From Melioribacteraceae bacterium (lineage in GTDB: Bacteria; Bacteroidota; Ignavibacteria; Ignavibacteriales; Melioribacteraceae), in assembly GCA_015493615.1 (NCBI GenBank), contig WGCV01000039.1:1-32348 (forward strand): a DNA stretch of 32,348 nt, written 5' to 3'. Below the pieces are notes generated by a model. That model worked only from the letters and a program-made list of their open reading frames with translations, had not been told where the DNA came from and ran no database searches. Position numbers and translations under genes: made by a program. This document shows, piece after piece, positions 14,757 to 23,227 of this stretch (positions within the stretch are counted from its first letter, which is position 1; every line of letters starts with the position of its first letter).

Positions 14757-17700
14757 TTATTTGATTAATATCATTTTTTTAATAGCGGTAAAAGGCCCCG
14801 CATTCAACCGGTAAAAATAAATTCCGGAAGCTAAGTTTGAAGCGTTGAATTTCACGGAATATCTGCCCGCTTTTTTATGTCCGTTTACTAATGTAGCGAC
14901 CTCGGCTCCGAGTATATCGTAAATTTTCAAAGTTACATTTGATTCTTTTTTCAGCTCAAAGTTAATTTTTGTGCTCGGATTAAACGGATTGGGATAATTC
15001 TGCAATAACTTGTATTTGAACAATATCTTTGAAAATATCTCAACCTGTTTGCCGTATTTGAATGTTCCGTCCAAATCAACAATCTTTAATCTGTACTCGT
15101 AGTGTCCGGAATGCTCCAATTCATCCTTGAACGCATAGTTTCTCGGCGCATTTGAATTACCGGCGGCTGCAACGGAAGCAATTGTTTTCCATTCCGGTTC
15201 GTCGTTACTTTCGGGTTTTGCCGCGCGTTGCAGTTCAAACATAGCCGTGTTAACTTCCGTTTGAGTAGTCCATTTAACCGACACATAACCGTCGCTGTTA
15301 GGAACGGCGGTAAAGGAAGAGAGTTCAACGGGAGTAGCTCCTTCGGTCTTTGAATACTCTACAGCCAAATCGCTAGCTTTGGAATTATCGAATATCGGGC
15401 CTCCGTCGCCATTATTGCGATATTGGTGTCCGTCGCTGCCATCGGAGTTTTCGATACCTATTAAAGCGTCGCCGTTAATTGTTGAACCTGAAACCTCCGC
15501 GTCAAGTGAACTTTCCGCTTGATTATATTGAAGTTTAATATTCCCGTTAGGTTTAAGTATTGCCTGGCAAGTAATCCACTCATTGTCGTCTGAGTAATCG
15601 TGATAATGATACCATGTTACTACAAAATTCCCTCCGTTAGTTCCGTAAAATATTTTCCCGTCTGCTCTGTCGTCAAGATCCATTAATGAAACGGCAATCA
15701 TATTATTCGGAGTATTCGTGGAAGGAATAGACGCCGAACTTCCGGTCCCGGAATAACCTGTCCCGAAAGCAATTACTCCGTTTGATCCGATATATAATGA
15801 ATCATAATTATTACCGAAGAAGTTAAATGTAAACGAAATAGGAACTTTTTTATAACCGTCATCTGCGCTACCACTTGTCCATTCGGTAATTCGAGTCTGT
15901 CCGACCGTATCAATCCAAGAGAAAGTAGGACGATTTGAACCGCCGCTTGGCGTTGAGTTCGCGAAATAATATCCTCCATAGAGAGTGCCATTTCCCCCGT
16001 GATAATAATTATGTATAGTTCTGCTTCCGTCAGGATTATCATCAGCGGAGTTATATGTACTTCCGCTAATTGTCATTCCGTTTGCCGGGATCAATGCGTC
16101 AACCGTGTTCCCGTCAGTTGCGGAAGAAGAAATATCATAAGCAACCCAGTAATACATATCGGAAGTTAAGCTTTCGGAAAGGTTAAAAGTTAATTGCCCT
16201 TTGCCTAAGGTTCCGGTTGCTACCAGATTATCCGTATTAAATGAGTAACTTGAAGTTCTATAAATTTTAACGGATGAAACATCGTTATCATCAGTATTCG
16301 CGCCGGTTACTGTTAACGAAGTAAAATCTACCGTTGGTCCTCCGCTTGTAGTGGATTCCGATACATCAAGTTTAATTTTCAATATTTCTTTACCATTGCT
16401 TCCCACGCCTACATCCGATGTGGAAGCTTGAGTAACGGTAACAGTATTCAAAGCTATTCCGTACAACTTTCTACTACCTGTAGGATCATCGTCCGAACTA
16501 TTATAAGTTGTTCCGTTAACGTCAATTCCGTTGGCAAGAATTTTTGCGTCAATCGTATCCCCGACTGTCGCCGCTGATGTAATATCATAAGTTACCCAGA
16601 AGTAAGTGTAACCGGAAGGTAAATCATAATTAATACCGCTAAATGTAACAGATCCTTTTGCAAAAGAACCAGTAGCAACTAAGTTGTCGGTTGAGAACGT
16701 AGAAGTTGTTGTTCTATATAATTTAATGCCGTTGTTGGCAATATCAGCATCATTTTCATTAGCGCCGGTAACTGTTATTGAATTAAGCGGTAACGACCCT
16801 GAGCCAGCTTCTACGTCAAATGTCAATTTTAATATTTCATTATTTGTCGAGCCTACTAAAATGTTAGATGTTGACGCCTGTGCAACGGTTATTGAATTTA
16901 ACGACTTATTAAGTTTTTCTCCAACGTAAAAATCGTCAATTGCCATATCGCCTGTATAATCAGCCCCGCGCGTTGCTTTAAATCTGAATTTAACCGTTTT
17001 ACCCGCATATGCGGAAAGTTCGGTATAAGAAGGTCTCCAAGCTTCGCTACTACTTGTTTGTTGTTGTCCTGAAATCGTAACAAGGGTCGTCCAACTTGAA
17101 CCTCCGTCGTCGGAAATTTGCAATTCCAATGTTCCCATATCCGCGCCGTACATATGATAATAAAATTTGACGGCCGGATTTGACAACGAACTTAGATCAA
17201 ACGGTGGAGTATAAGCGTATGCAAAGTCACCCTCGTTTCCACTGGAAGCTTCTGTAAAAATATACATCCCATTGGCATCTTCGGATGTGTGATCTACCGA
17301 TGGTCCGGTTGATGATGAAGGCGTTCCTCCTTTATCGGGATTCCAACGGAATGAGCTCGAAGTATTCGAAGGATCCGTAGTCCAATCGTCAGAAAAGCCA
17401 GTGGCATCAGTTGACTCCGTAAAGCTTGTAAAAGGTTCATTATACGGATAACTTGTCACCGTCGCATTATGTCCCGTCCCGCTTAACGCAACGTCGTGGT
17501 CGGTTTTTGCGTTAGCGGTAAAACGTAATGTTGCAGTTCGCGCTCCTTCCGCAGAGGGATTAAAATGCGCCTGAACCGTCATTGTTTGACCGTTAGTTAA
17601 ATCAACGGGGTAAGTGTTGTTATCGGTTAATGTAAAATCAGCGGAGTTGGCGCCGGTAAGGGACACAGCCGTTATCTCCAAAGTACCTTGTCCGGTGTTA

Positions 17701-19325
17701 GTAACAGTAAACGTTTGGTCGGAAGACGATTCTCCCAGATTTACCGTGCCATAATCCTTGCTTTCGGGATTTACGGAAAATTGAGGACCGGCGGGAATAT
17801 CCTCAAACTGAAATCTTATGTTCGGATAATAGGCGGAAGTCGTTCCCGCAGGCGGCGAAGCCGGATCAGGATTTGTACTGTCATTATAATAAACAATACT
17901 TACATTAGCTTTTGTTGTATTTTGGTCGCAATAAAAATCGTCGGAACTGGAGGTATAACTACTTGTGTTTTCGTCCACGGCTACAATCAAGTTTCCATCA
18001 GAACTTGGGTCGTAATTAAATGGCGTATCTAGCGTAATTTCCATCCAGCCGTTTCCGGCGGCAATATCGCCGTAACCTGAGTTCCCGTCGAAGACTTTAG
18101 TTAAAGAACCGACCGCCGTCCAATCGCTTACCGAAGTGGCGGAAGTTGTTCCGATGTAAACGACCCAATCGTCGGCATCGTGGTCATTTGTGGACGATTT
18201 TGTGTAGTTATAATAAATTTTTGAAATTCGTTTATTTGAACCAACCGAACCGAAATCGGAACTGAAATAAAGGGATTGGGAATAAGTATATCCGTAGTAA
18301 GGTTCAATCGGCAAATGTTCTCCAGTGTTAGTTCCGCTTCCTATCTGGAATTGCCCCGCTGGCAAAGCGGTTGTAAAACTCCAAACTGCTCCGTTAGTAG
18401 TTTCTCCTGTACCGGAGTTCTTTGCTATTACTTGCCATTGGTAATCGGCACCGCCGTTCAGATTGGAATATGAGTAACTTCCTCCTTTGGAAGCCGTTCC
18501 GTCGGTTACCACTTTGCTCATATTACCCGAAGGTCCGAACCATAAATCATAAGTGTCTGTATTCGAACCGAAATCCCAAGTTAACGTTCCTGACGCATAA
18601 GCAACATTTGTAGCACCGTCAGCCGGACTTGGATTTGAAGGGTCGCCAGGTTGTGTGGAGGAAGTGTAAAGCGCGGGGCCGGTAACGTCATCGACATACA
18701 AATAATATTGATAATCACTATAGTAATGAATAGCAATATATTTCGTACCTACTGGAACATCAGTTTTTGTATATTGTTGCCACGTCGTAGAAGCATCCGA
18801 GACTTCTGGACCCCAAGTAAAATCGCTTGGGTCGGTCCCGGTTGATGACCAACCAACTTTAAAGACCTCCGAGCCTGAAGAATATCTTCTATACCAAAAA
18901 GAGAAAGTTTGGTCACCGCTCGTAACATTTAATTTCGGTGTTATTAAATATTCATCATATCCGCTAGCATTCGAATAAGATGAAAATCTCGCAGAATATG
19001 TGCCGCTATGAGCTTGAGAACTACTTTGAGTAATATCATTAGTGGGAGAATCCGGCCCTTGCACAATTGTCCAATCTGCCGGTGCCCAGCTCTCAAACCC
19101 CTCGCTCAAAGCCCCTTTTGGCGCCGAGGGCGGATTTTGATATTTGACGGATTTAACAGGATCTACAATATTTTTAATTAAATTAAACTCGTTTTCGTTA
19201 AGTTTAACGCCGCTCTTGTATTTTTCAACAAGGTTTTCAATCGTCGATTTATCCTGCGCATATGTGTAAGAAAAAATCGACAGCGTAAACAAAACTACCA
19301 GAAATGCAGTAACCGTTTGCCTCAT
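14757..19325 (-). CDS. giant multidomain T9SS protein (choice-of-anchor and BNR-associated domains)
   Basis: A 1522-residue exported protein, likely surface-anchored or secreted. In order: signal peptide (1-23); a choice-of-anchor J/MAM-like domain (about 72-215; EGFESWAPADW); an Fn3-like domain (225-320; PSPADGATNV); a beta region (325-508); a choice-of-anchor D domain (512-620; DYGTVNLGESS); a second choice-of-anchor J domain (623-800); two tandem BNR-associated N-terminal-like domains (803-950 and 953-1100; TVTQASTSD); a nidogen-like region (1105-1325; SLYIGSNGVIAFG); an Fn3 module (1332-1430); and the T9SS sorting domain (1435-1522; LLQNYPNPFNP to KKMILIK). Despite the BNR-associated domains there is no sialidase propeller. 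Adhesion or matrix binding is the likely role, by inference. AAGGAG stands 6 bases before the ATG. Its sorting domain lacks the palindrome found in the other three. Confidence 0.85.
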   Translation of the reverse strand: MRQTVTAFLVVLFTLSIFSYTYAQDKSTIENLVEKYKSGVKLNENEFNLIKNIVDPVKSVKYQNPPSAPKGALSEGFESWAPADWTIVQGPDSPTNDITQSSSQAHSGTYSARFSSYSNASGYDEYLITPKLNVTSGDQTFSFWYRRYSSGSEVFKVGWSSTGTDPSDFTWGPEVSDASTTWQQYTKTDVPVGTKYIAIHYYSDYQYYLYVDDVTGPALYTSSTQPGDPSNPSPADGATNVAYASGTLTWDFGSNTDTYDLWFGPSGNMSKVVTDGTASKGGSYSYSNLNGGADYQWQVIAKNSGTGETTNGAVWSFTTALPAGQFQIGSGTNTGEHLPIEPYYGYTYSQSLYFSSDFGSVGSNKRISKIYYNYTKSSTNDHDADDWVVYIGTTSATSVSDWTAVGSLTKVFDGNSGYGDIAAGNGWMEITLDTPFNYDPSSDGNLIVAVDENTSSYTSSSDDFYCDQNTTKANVSIVYYNDSTNPDPASPPAGTTSAYYPNIRFQFEDIPAGPQFSVNPESKDYGTVNLGESSSDQTFTVTNTGQGTLEITAVSLTGANSADFTLTDNNTYPVDLTNGQTMTVQAHFNPSAEGARTATLRFTANAKTDHDVALSGTGHNATVTSYPYNEPFTSFTESTDATGFSDDWTTDPSNTSSSFRWNPDKGGTPSSSTGPSVDHTSEDANGMYIFTEASSGNEGDFAYAYTPPFDLSSLSNPAVKFYYHMYGADMGTLELQISDDGGSSWTTLVTISGQQQTSSSEAWRPSYTELSAYAGKTVKFRFKATRGADYTGDMAIDDFYVGEKLNKSLNSITVAQASTSNILVGSTNNEILKLTFDVEAGSGSLPLNSITVTGANENDADIANNGIKLYRTTTSTFSTDNLVATGSFAKGSVTFSGINYDLPSGYTYFWVTYDITSAATVGDTIDAKILANGIDVNGTTYNSSDDDPTGSRKLYGIALNTVTVTQASTSDVGVGSNGKEILKIKLDVSESTTSGGPTVDFTSLTVTGANTDDNDVSSVKIYRTSSYSFNTDNLVATGTLGKGQLTFNLSESLTSDMYYWVAYDISSSATDGNTVDALIPANGMTISGSTYNSADDNPDGSRTIHNYYHGGNGTLYGGYYFANSTPSGGSNRPTFSWIDTVGQTRITEWTSGSADDGYKKVPISFTFNFFGNNYDSLYIGSNGVIAFGTGYSGTGSSASIPSTNTPNNMIAVSLMDLDDRADGKIFYGTNGGNFVVTWYHYHDYSDDNEWITCQAILKPNGNIKLQYNQAESSLDAEVSGSTINGDALIGIENSDGSDGHQYRNNGDGGPIFDNSKASDLAVEYSKTEGATPVELSSFTAVPNSDGYVSVKWTTQTEVNTAMFELQRAAKPESNDEPEWKTIASVAAAGNSNAPRNYAFKDELEHSGHYEYRLKIVDLDGTFKYGKQVEIFSKILFKYKLLQNYPNPFNPSTKINFELKKESNVTLKIYDILGAEVATLVNGHKKAGRYSVKFNASNLASGIYFYRLNAGPFTAIKKMILIK

Positions 19326-19585
19326 AGCAAGCTCCTTTTTTTGTGTGAATAAATAATTCTATTACAAATTATTTGTTATTTCCCACAACCGGAGAAATGA
19401 AATAACAAAAACTATTTTTTACTCCTGAGACCTAAAACCAACCTAATGTACATTTTTTTTTTAAAAAAGTCAAAAAATATTCATCGACGCGGTTTTCCCC
19501 AGAGTTATTGTTTGGAATAACAGACTTTAACAATTTGTATGGCATATATTTATCCGGAGGCTTTGCTGAACTTAACAATGCGTAA

Positions 19586-19726
19586 GACTGAGTGGAGCAA
19601 AAAGAAATTCTCAGTCAAGTGCGGAGCGCCGGAAAGATACGTACGCCGAAAATGAAACTGCATTTAGAAATATTTCGGACGGCTTCCACTCCTCCTCCGC
19701 CTTGGCGGATTGGCGGATTGGCGGAC
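19586..19726. repeat. dispersed-repeat remnants with a GGCGGATT tandem
   Basis: This lies within the 442-base gap between two minus-strand genes. A 7-bp stem GACTGAG/CTCAGTC (19586-19616) comes first. Then TGGCGGAT is repeated three times at 8-base spacing (19703-19726) and preceded by its inverse TCCGCC. On the minus strand the stretch reads like a decayed intergenic repeat of the family that starts GTCATATTGAG. The part nearest the downstream gene (19326-19460) is AT-rich leader without a clear promoter box. No gene is seen. Confidence 0.5.
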
Positions 19727-19767
19727 TCAATATGACAACTTTAGGTTTTGCAAAGGTCTCTTTTAGG

Positions 19768-22314
19768 TTAAAATTCCAGCTCCACAGAAAAACTGCTCCA
19801 CCTTTCCCTTCCGTACCAAACCAAAGCGCTGTTTGCGTCATGCGTAATTCCATCGTTTGCGCTTATGATATTTTTTGCATTAAGAAGATTGAATAAGTGA
19901 AAATTAAAATTAATTCTGCTTATAAAAGCTCTGTTTGTCAATATCGAAAGCATTGCATGAATGTCAATCCGCCCAAAATCGGGAACCCGCCATGACTGAA
20001 TGTTTTTTTCATTTTCAAATGAACGGGCAGCCGGATCAAACATTGCGTAGTATCTTCCAAAAAACAAGTAATCCGGCGAAAAACTGAATTTTACTCTTTC
20101 ATTTATTTCTCTTGATACAGTAACTCCGAGAGCTATTTTTGTCATTGGAGAATTCCCTTCGTAAAGTCCTTTTATTTTTGAGTTAAACTTAACGATCGAG
20201 TTCGGGTTGCCTTCGGGACGAAGATAAGCCGTAACATCGTTGAGCCATTTATAGCTTCCGAAAGTAAACGAACCGTCTAACGAAAAAGTTTTTCCTAATC
20301 TGATTTTGCTTTCTCCTTCAATTCCGGTATGAAGAGATTTTGCCCCGTAAACGTTGGCGTAAAAAAATGAATAAGTGTCCGGCTGGTATATATTAAAATT
20401 TAAAACTTTATCATTCCACAAAGTGTAGAACGCATTCAGTTTCACTTCCGCTAAATCCGAAGAATATCCGTAGCCTGCTTCAAAAGAAAAAACTTTCTCA
20501 TTCTTTACTTCGGGATAAAGCTTATTGGAATAGGTGTAAACATTCATTGATAAAGGCGCCTTTGAAAAATTTCCCGCATTGAAATAAACATTCTGATGTT
20601 CGGTAAAGTTAAAATTAGCGCCTCCCTTTATTCGGTAAGTGATAAAATTTTTCCAACCGGTTTCCCGTTCGGGGTCGTTTGTTTTGTAGTTAAAATAGTC
20701 AATTCTGTCGTACGATGTCGAGCCTGCCGCTCCGTTCAAGTAGATATTAAAACGGGGAGAATTATATTCAATCTGCGCAAATCCTCCGATTGTTCGTGCG
20801 AAACTGTCAGCATCGTAATCAACCTTATCCCCGACGAAAAGTTTTTTGTCAGCGGGTAAATTTACATTGTAGCTGCCGATGTAGTAATCACCGCCGAGAA
20901 GGTTATCGAGCGCGCTGTAATTTTCCGCCTGATAGAGCGAGCCGTCAACTCCGGCGCTGTAGGTAATTTTCTGATGTTTCAAAGTAAAGGTTGATTTATA
21001 CGCGCCCCAATAATGTTTGTGATATGTAAATCTCAGCGCGGAAATAGAACGATGCAGAGATGCGGAGTAAGCGCTGTCGATGTTTGACGAGTTTGCCGCC
21101 CAAACGGAATTGAAATCGACGTGTCCCGATTCGTCTCTCGGGAAACCGCCCCAAGGAGGAACATGACCGCCTCCGGTTCCGTATGACAAATAGAGTGTAT
21201 TAGTTAGGAAGGCGGTTTTGGAAATTTCCCAATTATGGTTAATTGTTAAAGATGGTTTATGAAATCTGTTATCATGAACCGAAACAGGTTTTCCGAATAG
21301 ATAGCCCCAGTCGGAATTGTATCGTAATCCGCGTTCCGCCCACGTATTTATGGATTGCGGGGAAGTTCTCTGCCCGTGTTCCTGAGGCGATCCCATGATT
21401 TCAAACTCAAGCGTCTGACTGCCGAAATCCATCGCAAGCGCAAAATAATATGTAATCATATTAAGCCAAGTCTGCTCTGCGTAACCGTCAGAAGTTGTTT
21501 TGCTTATTAAGCCGGTAAAGCGAATATTTGTTGAAAGAGGAACGGTAAAAGCGGCGGAGAGTTTTTTGTAGTTAAAATCTCCGAAGCCGGACTTAATTTT
21601 CAATGCGGGACCTGAGTTAAAACCGCCTGTCGTAACAATATTGATGTTTCCGCCGACAGGAGAAACCGAATAAGGCGATGCGCCCAAACCACGCTGCACT
21701 TGAATAGAACTTACCACGTCGCTTAAATCCGCCCAGTTGGACCAATAGACTTCGCCGTTTTCCGGATTGTTAATCGGAATGCCGTTTATCATAACCGAGA
21801 TTGCCGTTTGGTCGTAACCCCGAATTTTAATACGCGAATCCGCAAAGCCGCCGCCTTGTGAAGAAATGTAAATGCCGGGAAGATTATCCAATCCGGAAGT
21901 TATGTAGCGCGCTCCCAAGTCTTTCTCCAAAGCGGCGGAGGAAACTTCCGAAAAGGCAACAGGGGTTTCGCGTACCCGCGCCTTTTTTCCCTTAACGGTA
22001 GTTTCAGTCAGAAAGATTTCCGCGGGAGACATCTTTATTTTCAAATCTAAATTTTTTGAAACATCGAGCATGATTTCGACGGACTTATAACCGACATAGG
22101 AAAATTTCACCTTGTGCTTTCCTTCCGGAATATCGGCTATTTTAAAAAATCCTTCATTATCCGTGGACGCGCCTATGTTCAGTTTGGGGATTGTAACATT
22201 AACGCCCCAAAGAACTTTGTTTGTTGTGGAATCTGTAACTTTTCCTTTTACGGAAAATGTTTGCGCTGAAATTGCGCTGAAAAATGCAAAATAGAGAAGA
22301 AGAAACGAACGCAT
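19768..22314 (-). CDS. TonB-dependent outer-membrane receptor with CarboxypepD_reg-like domain
   Basis: An 848-residue outer-membrane transporter that imports a bound ligand using TonB energy. A signal peptide (1-18, ending ISAQ) is followed by a carboxypeptidase-regulatory-like domain (about 20-105; GKVTDSTTNKVLWGVNV ... YVGYKSVE), the plug (about 115-235; DNLPGIYISSQG, RIKIRGYDQTAISVMING, GGNINIVTTGG) and the 22-strand barrel to a C-terminal aromatic (SVELEF). It is SusC-like in layout, but no SusD gene follows. It is the last of four same-strand genes, 55 bases after the previous stop with no evident promoter between. AAAGG precedes the ATG. Substrate is not readable: siderophore, cobalamin, peptide and glycan all remain possible, though a family-5 binding protein in the same set leans towards a peptide-like or chelate ligand. 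Confidence 0.92.
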   Translation of the reverse strand: MRSFLLLYFAFFSAISAQTFSVKGKVTDSTTNKVLWGVNVTIPKLNIGASTDNEGFFKIADIPEGKHKVKFSYVGYKSVEIMLDVSKNLDLKIKMSPAEIFLTETTVKGKKARVRETPVAFSEVSSAALEKDLGARYITSGLDNLPGIYISSQGGGFADSRIKIRGYDQTAISVMINGIPINNPENGEVYWSNWADLSDVVSSIQVQRGLGASPYSVSPVGGNINIVTTGGFNSGPALKIKSGFGDFNYKKLSAAFTVPLSTNIRFTGLISKTTSDGYAEQTWLNMITYYFALAMDFGSQTLEFEIMGSPQEHGQRTSPQSINTWAERGLRYNSDWGYLFGKPVSVHDNRFHKPSLTINHNWEISKTAFLTNTLYLSYGTGGGHVPPWGGFPRDESGHVDFNSVWAANSSNIDSAYSASLHRSISALRFTYHKHYWGAYKSTFTLKHQKITYSAGVDGSLYQAENYSALDNLLGGDYYIGSYNVNLPADKKLFVGDKVDYDADSFARTIGGFAQIEYNSPRFNIYLNGAAGSTSYDRIDYFNYKTNDPERETGWKNFITYRIKGGANFNFTEHQNVYFNAGNFSKAPLSMNVYTYSNKLYPEVKNEKVFSFEAGYGYSSDLAEVKLNAFYTLWNDKVLNFNIYQPDTYSFFYANVYGAKSLHTGIEGESKIRLGKTFSLDGSFTFGSYKWLNDVTAYLRPEGNPNSIVKFNSKIKGLYEGNSPMTKIALGVTVSREINERVKFSFSPDYLFFGRYYAMFDPAARSFENEKNIQSWRVPDFGRIDIHAMLSILTNRAFISRINFNFHLFNLLNAKNIISANDGITHDANSALVWYGRERWSSFSVELEF

Positions 22315-22369
22315 TTTTTCCCTTTCTTTTGTTTTGTTAAATAAATTAGTTTGAAGTTTGGTAATAATT

Positions 22370-23227
22370 TTACCGAGTGATGATTAGGTAATTCCTTTCT
22401 CTCCGAATTTTGAAGTTTGTTCCAATCAAACTGATTTCAATTTTCTTTTTCAGCGCGGAGAAACTCTTTGAATAATCTGCGAGGTTACCGTTTTTGAAAA
22501 GAAACTTTAATCCGTTTTTGAAAGGAATTTTGGTAAAAAGCGGAGCGATTTTTGTTATATGATATTTGTTGTTGAGAGTTTTAATAAGGGTTGACATTTT
22601 TTTATTATAACTTTCTATCTCAGTTTCAATATTGTTAATTTTTTTTTTACTTAATGCTTTGGGCGCTTTTTTTTCTTTCAATAAAGATTTTAATTCCCGC
22701 TTAGAAAAATAAATGAATCCGTATTCATTATTTTTTTTAAGCTTCACAAGATATTTATTTTTTTTGAAAAAGAGAAGCTGAATCGCATCTCCTTTTTTAA
22801 GTTTAACGGTTTTGTTATCGGGGGTAACAAAATCATGCCGCTTGTTCATCGGAATCAATTTTAAGATGTTGAGCTTTTTCCACCCGTGTAAAATCAGCTT
22901 TTTTCCTGCTTTATCGTAACCGATAATTTGCTTCCCGCTTGTAATTCCAAGGTAATACGGTTTGTCGTTAATGATAACTTTTCTCATCGGATTCAGCGGT
23001 TGTGTTTTATCGATTTCCCCGATAAGAATTGGAGTAAATGCGGGAAACTCGGATTTACGGCTGCCGTTTAATTCCTGTTTGTAGGTATCGTAAATCGTAA
23101 GTTCCTGCGGTTTTTCAACAAGAAGCAAATCGCTCTTCATCTGCGGATAAAGAGTGGAGTGTAGAAAAATGAGCAGGAATAAAACCGTGAATTTCTCGCC
23201 GATTTTATTCCTTGAACTTAGTTTCAT
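22370..23227 (-). CDS. unrecognised exported protein of the receptor operon
   Basis: A 285-residue, lysine-rich protein that I do not recognise. I place the start at 23227 because its ATG overlaps the TGA of the upstream gene as ATGA, the usual mark of translational coupling; the frame stays open to 23347 only through the upstream gene. A hydrophobic segment at about 13-25 (FTVLFLLIFLHS) suggests a signal peptide or anchor. The middle (about 50-160) is rich in short beta-like stretches around YDTYKQELNG, KPYYLGI and YGFIYFS and could be an SH3-like fold, which is a guess from texture only. A charged helical stretch at about 165-215 follows. Its position between a solute-binding protein and a TonB receptor suggests a periplasmic role in the same uptake process. 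Confidence 0.75.
   Translation of the reverse strand: MKLSSRNKIGEKFTVLFLLIFLHSTLYPQMKSDLLLVEKPQELTIYDTYKQELNGSRKSEFPAFTPILIGEIDKTQPLNPMRKVIINDKPYYLGITSGKQIIGYDKAGKKLILHGWKKLNILKLIPMNKRHDFVTPDNKTVKLKKGDAIQLLFFKKNKYLVKLKKNNEYGFIYFSKRELKSLLKEKKAPKALSKKKINNIETEIESYNKKMSTLIKTLNNKYHITKIAPLFTKIPFKNGLKFLFKNGNLADYSKSFSALKKKIEISLIGTNFKIRRERNYLIITR

Noticed and set aside
14623-14814. 63-codon frame from a TTG start on the plus strand
   Set aside because: It runs through the minus-strand terminator and into the end of the T9SS gene. It has no ribosome binding site and is Lys-rich low-complexity sequence.
19326-19460. Riboswitch before the large T9SS gene, or a B12-type leader before the receptor operon
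   Set aside because: Neither leader shows conserved riboswitch boxes, and the operon leader (27317-27352) is too short to hold one.
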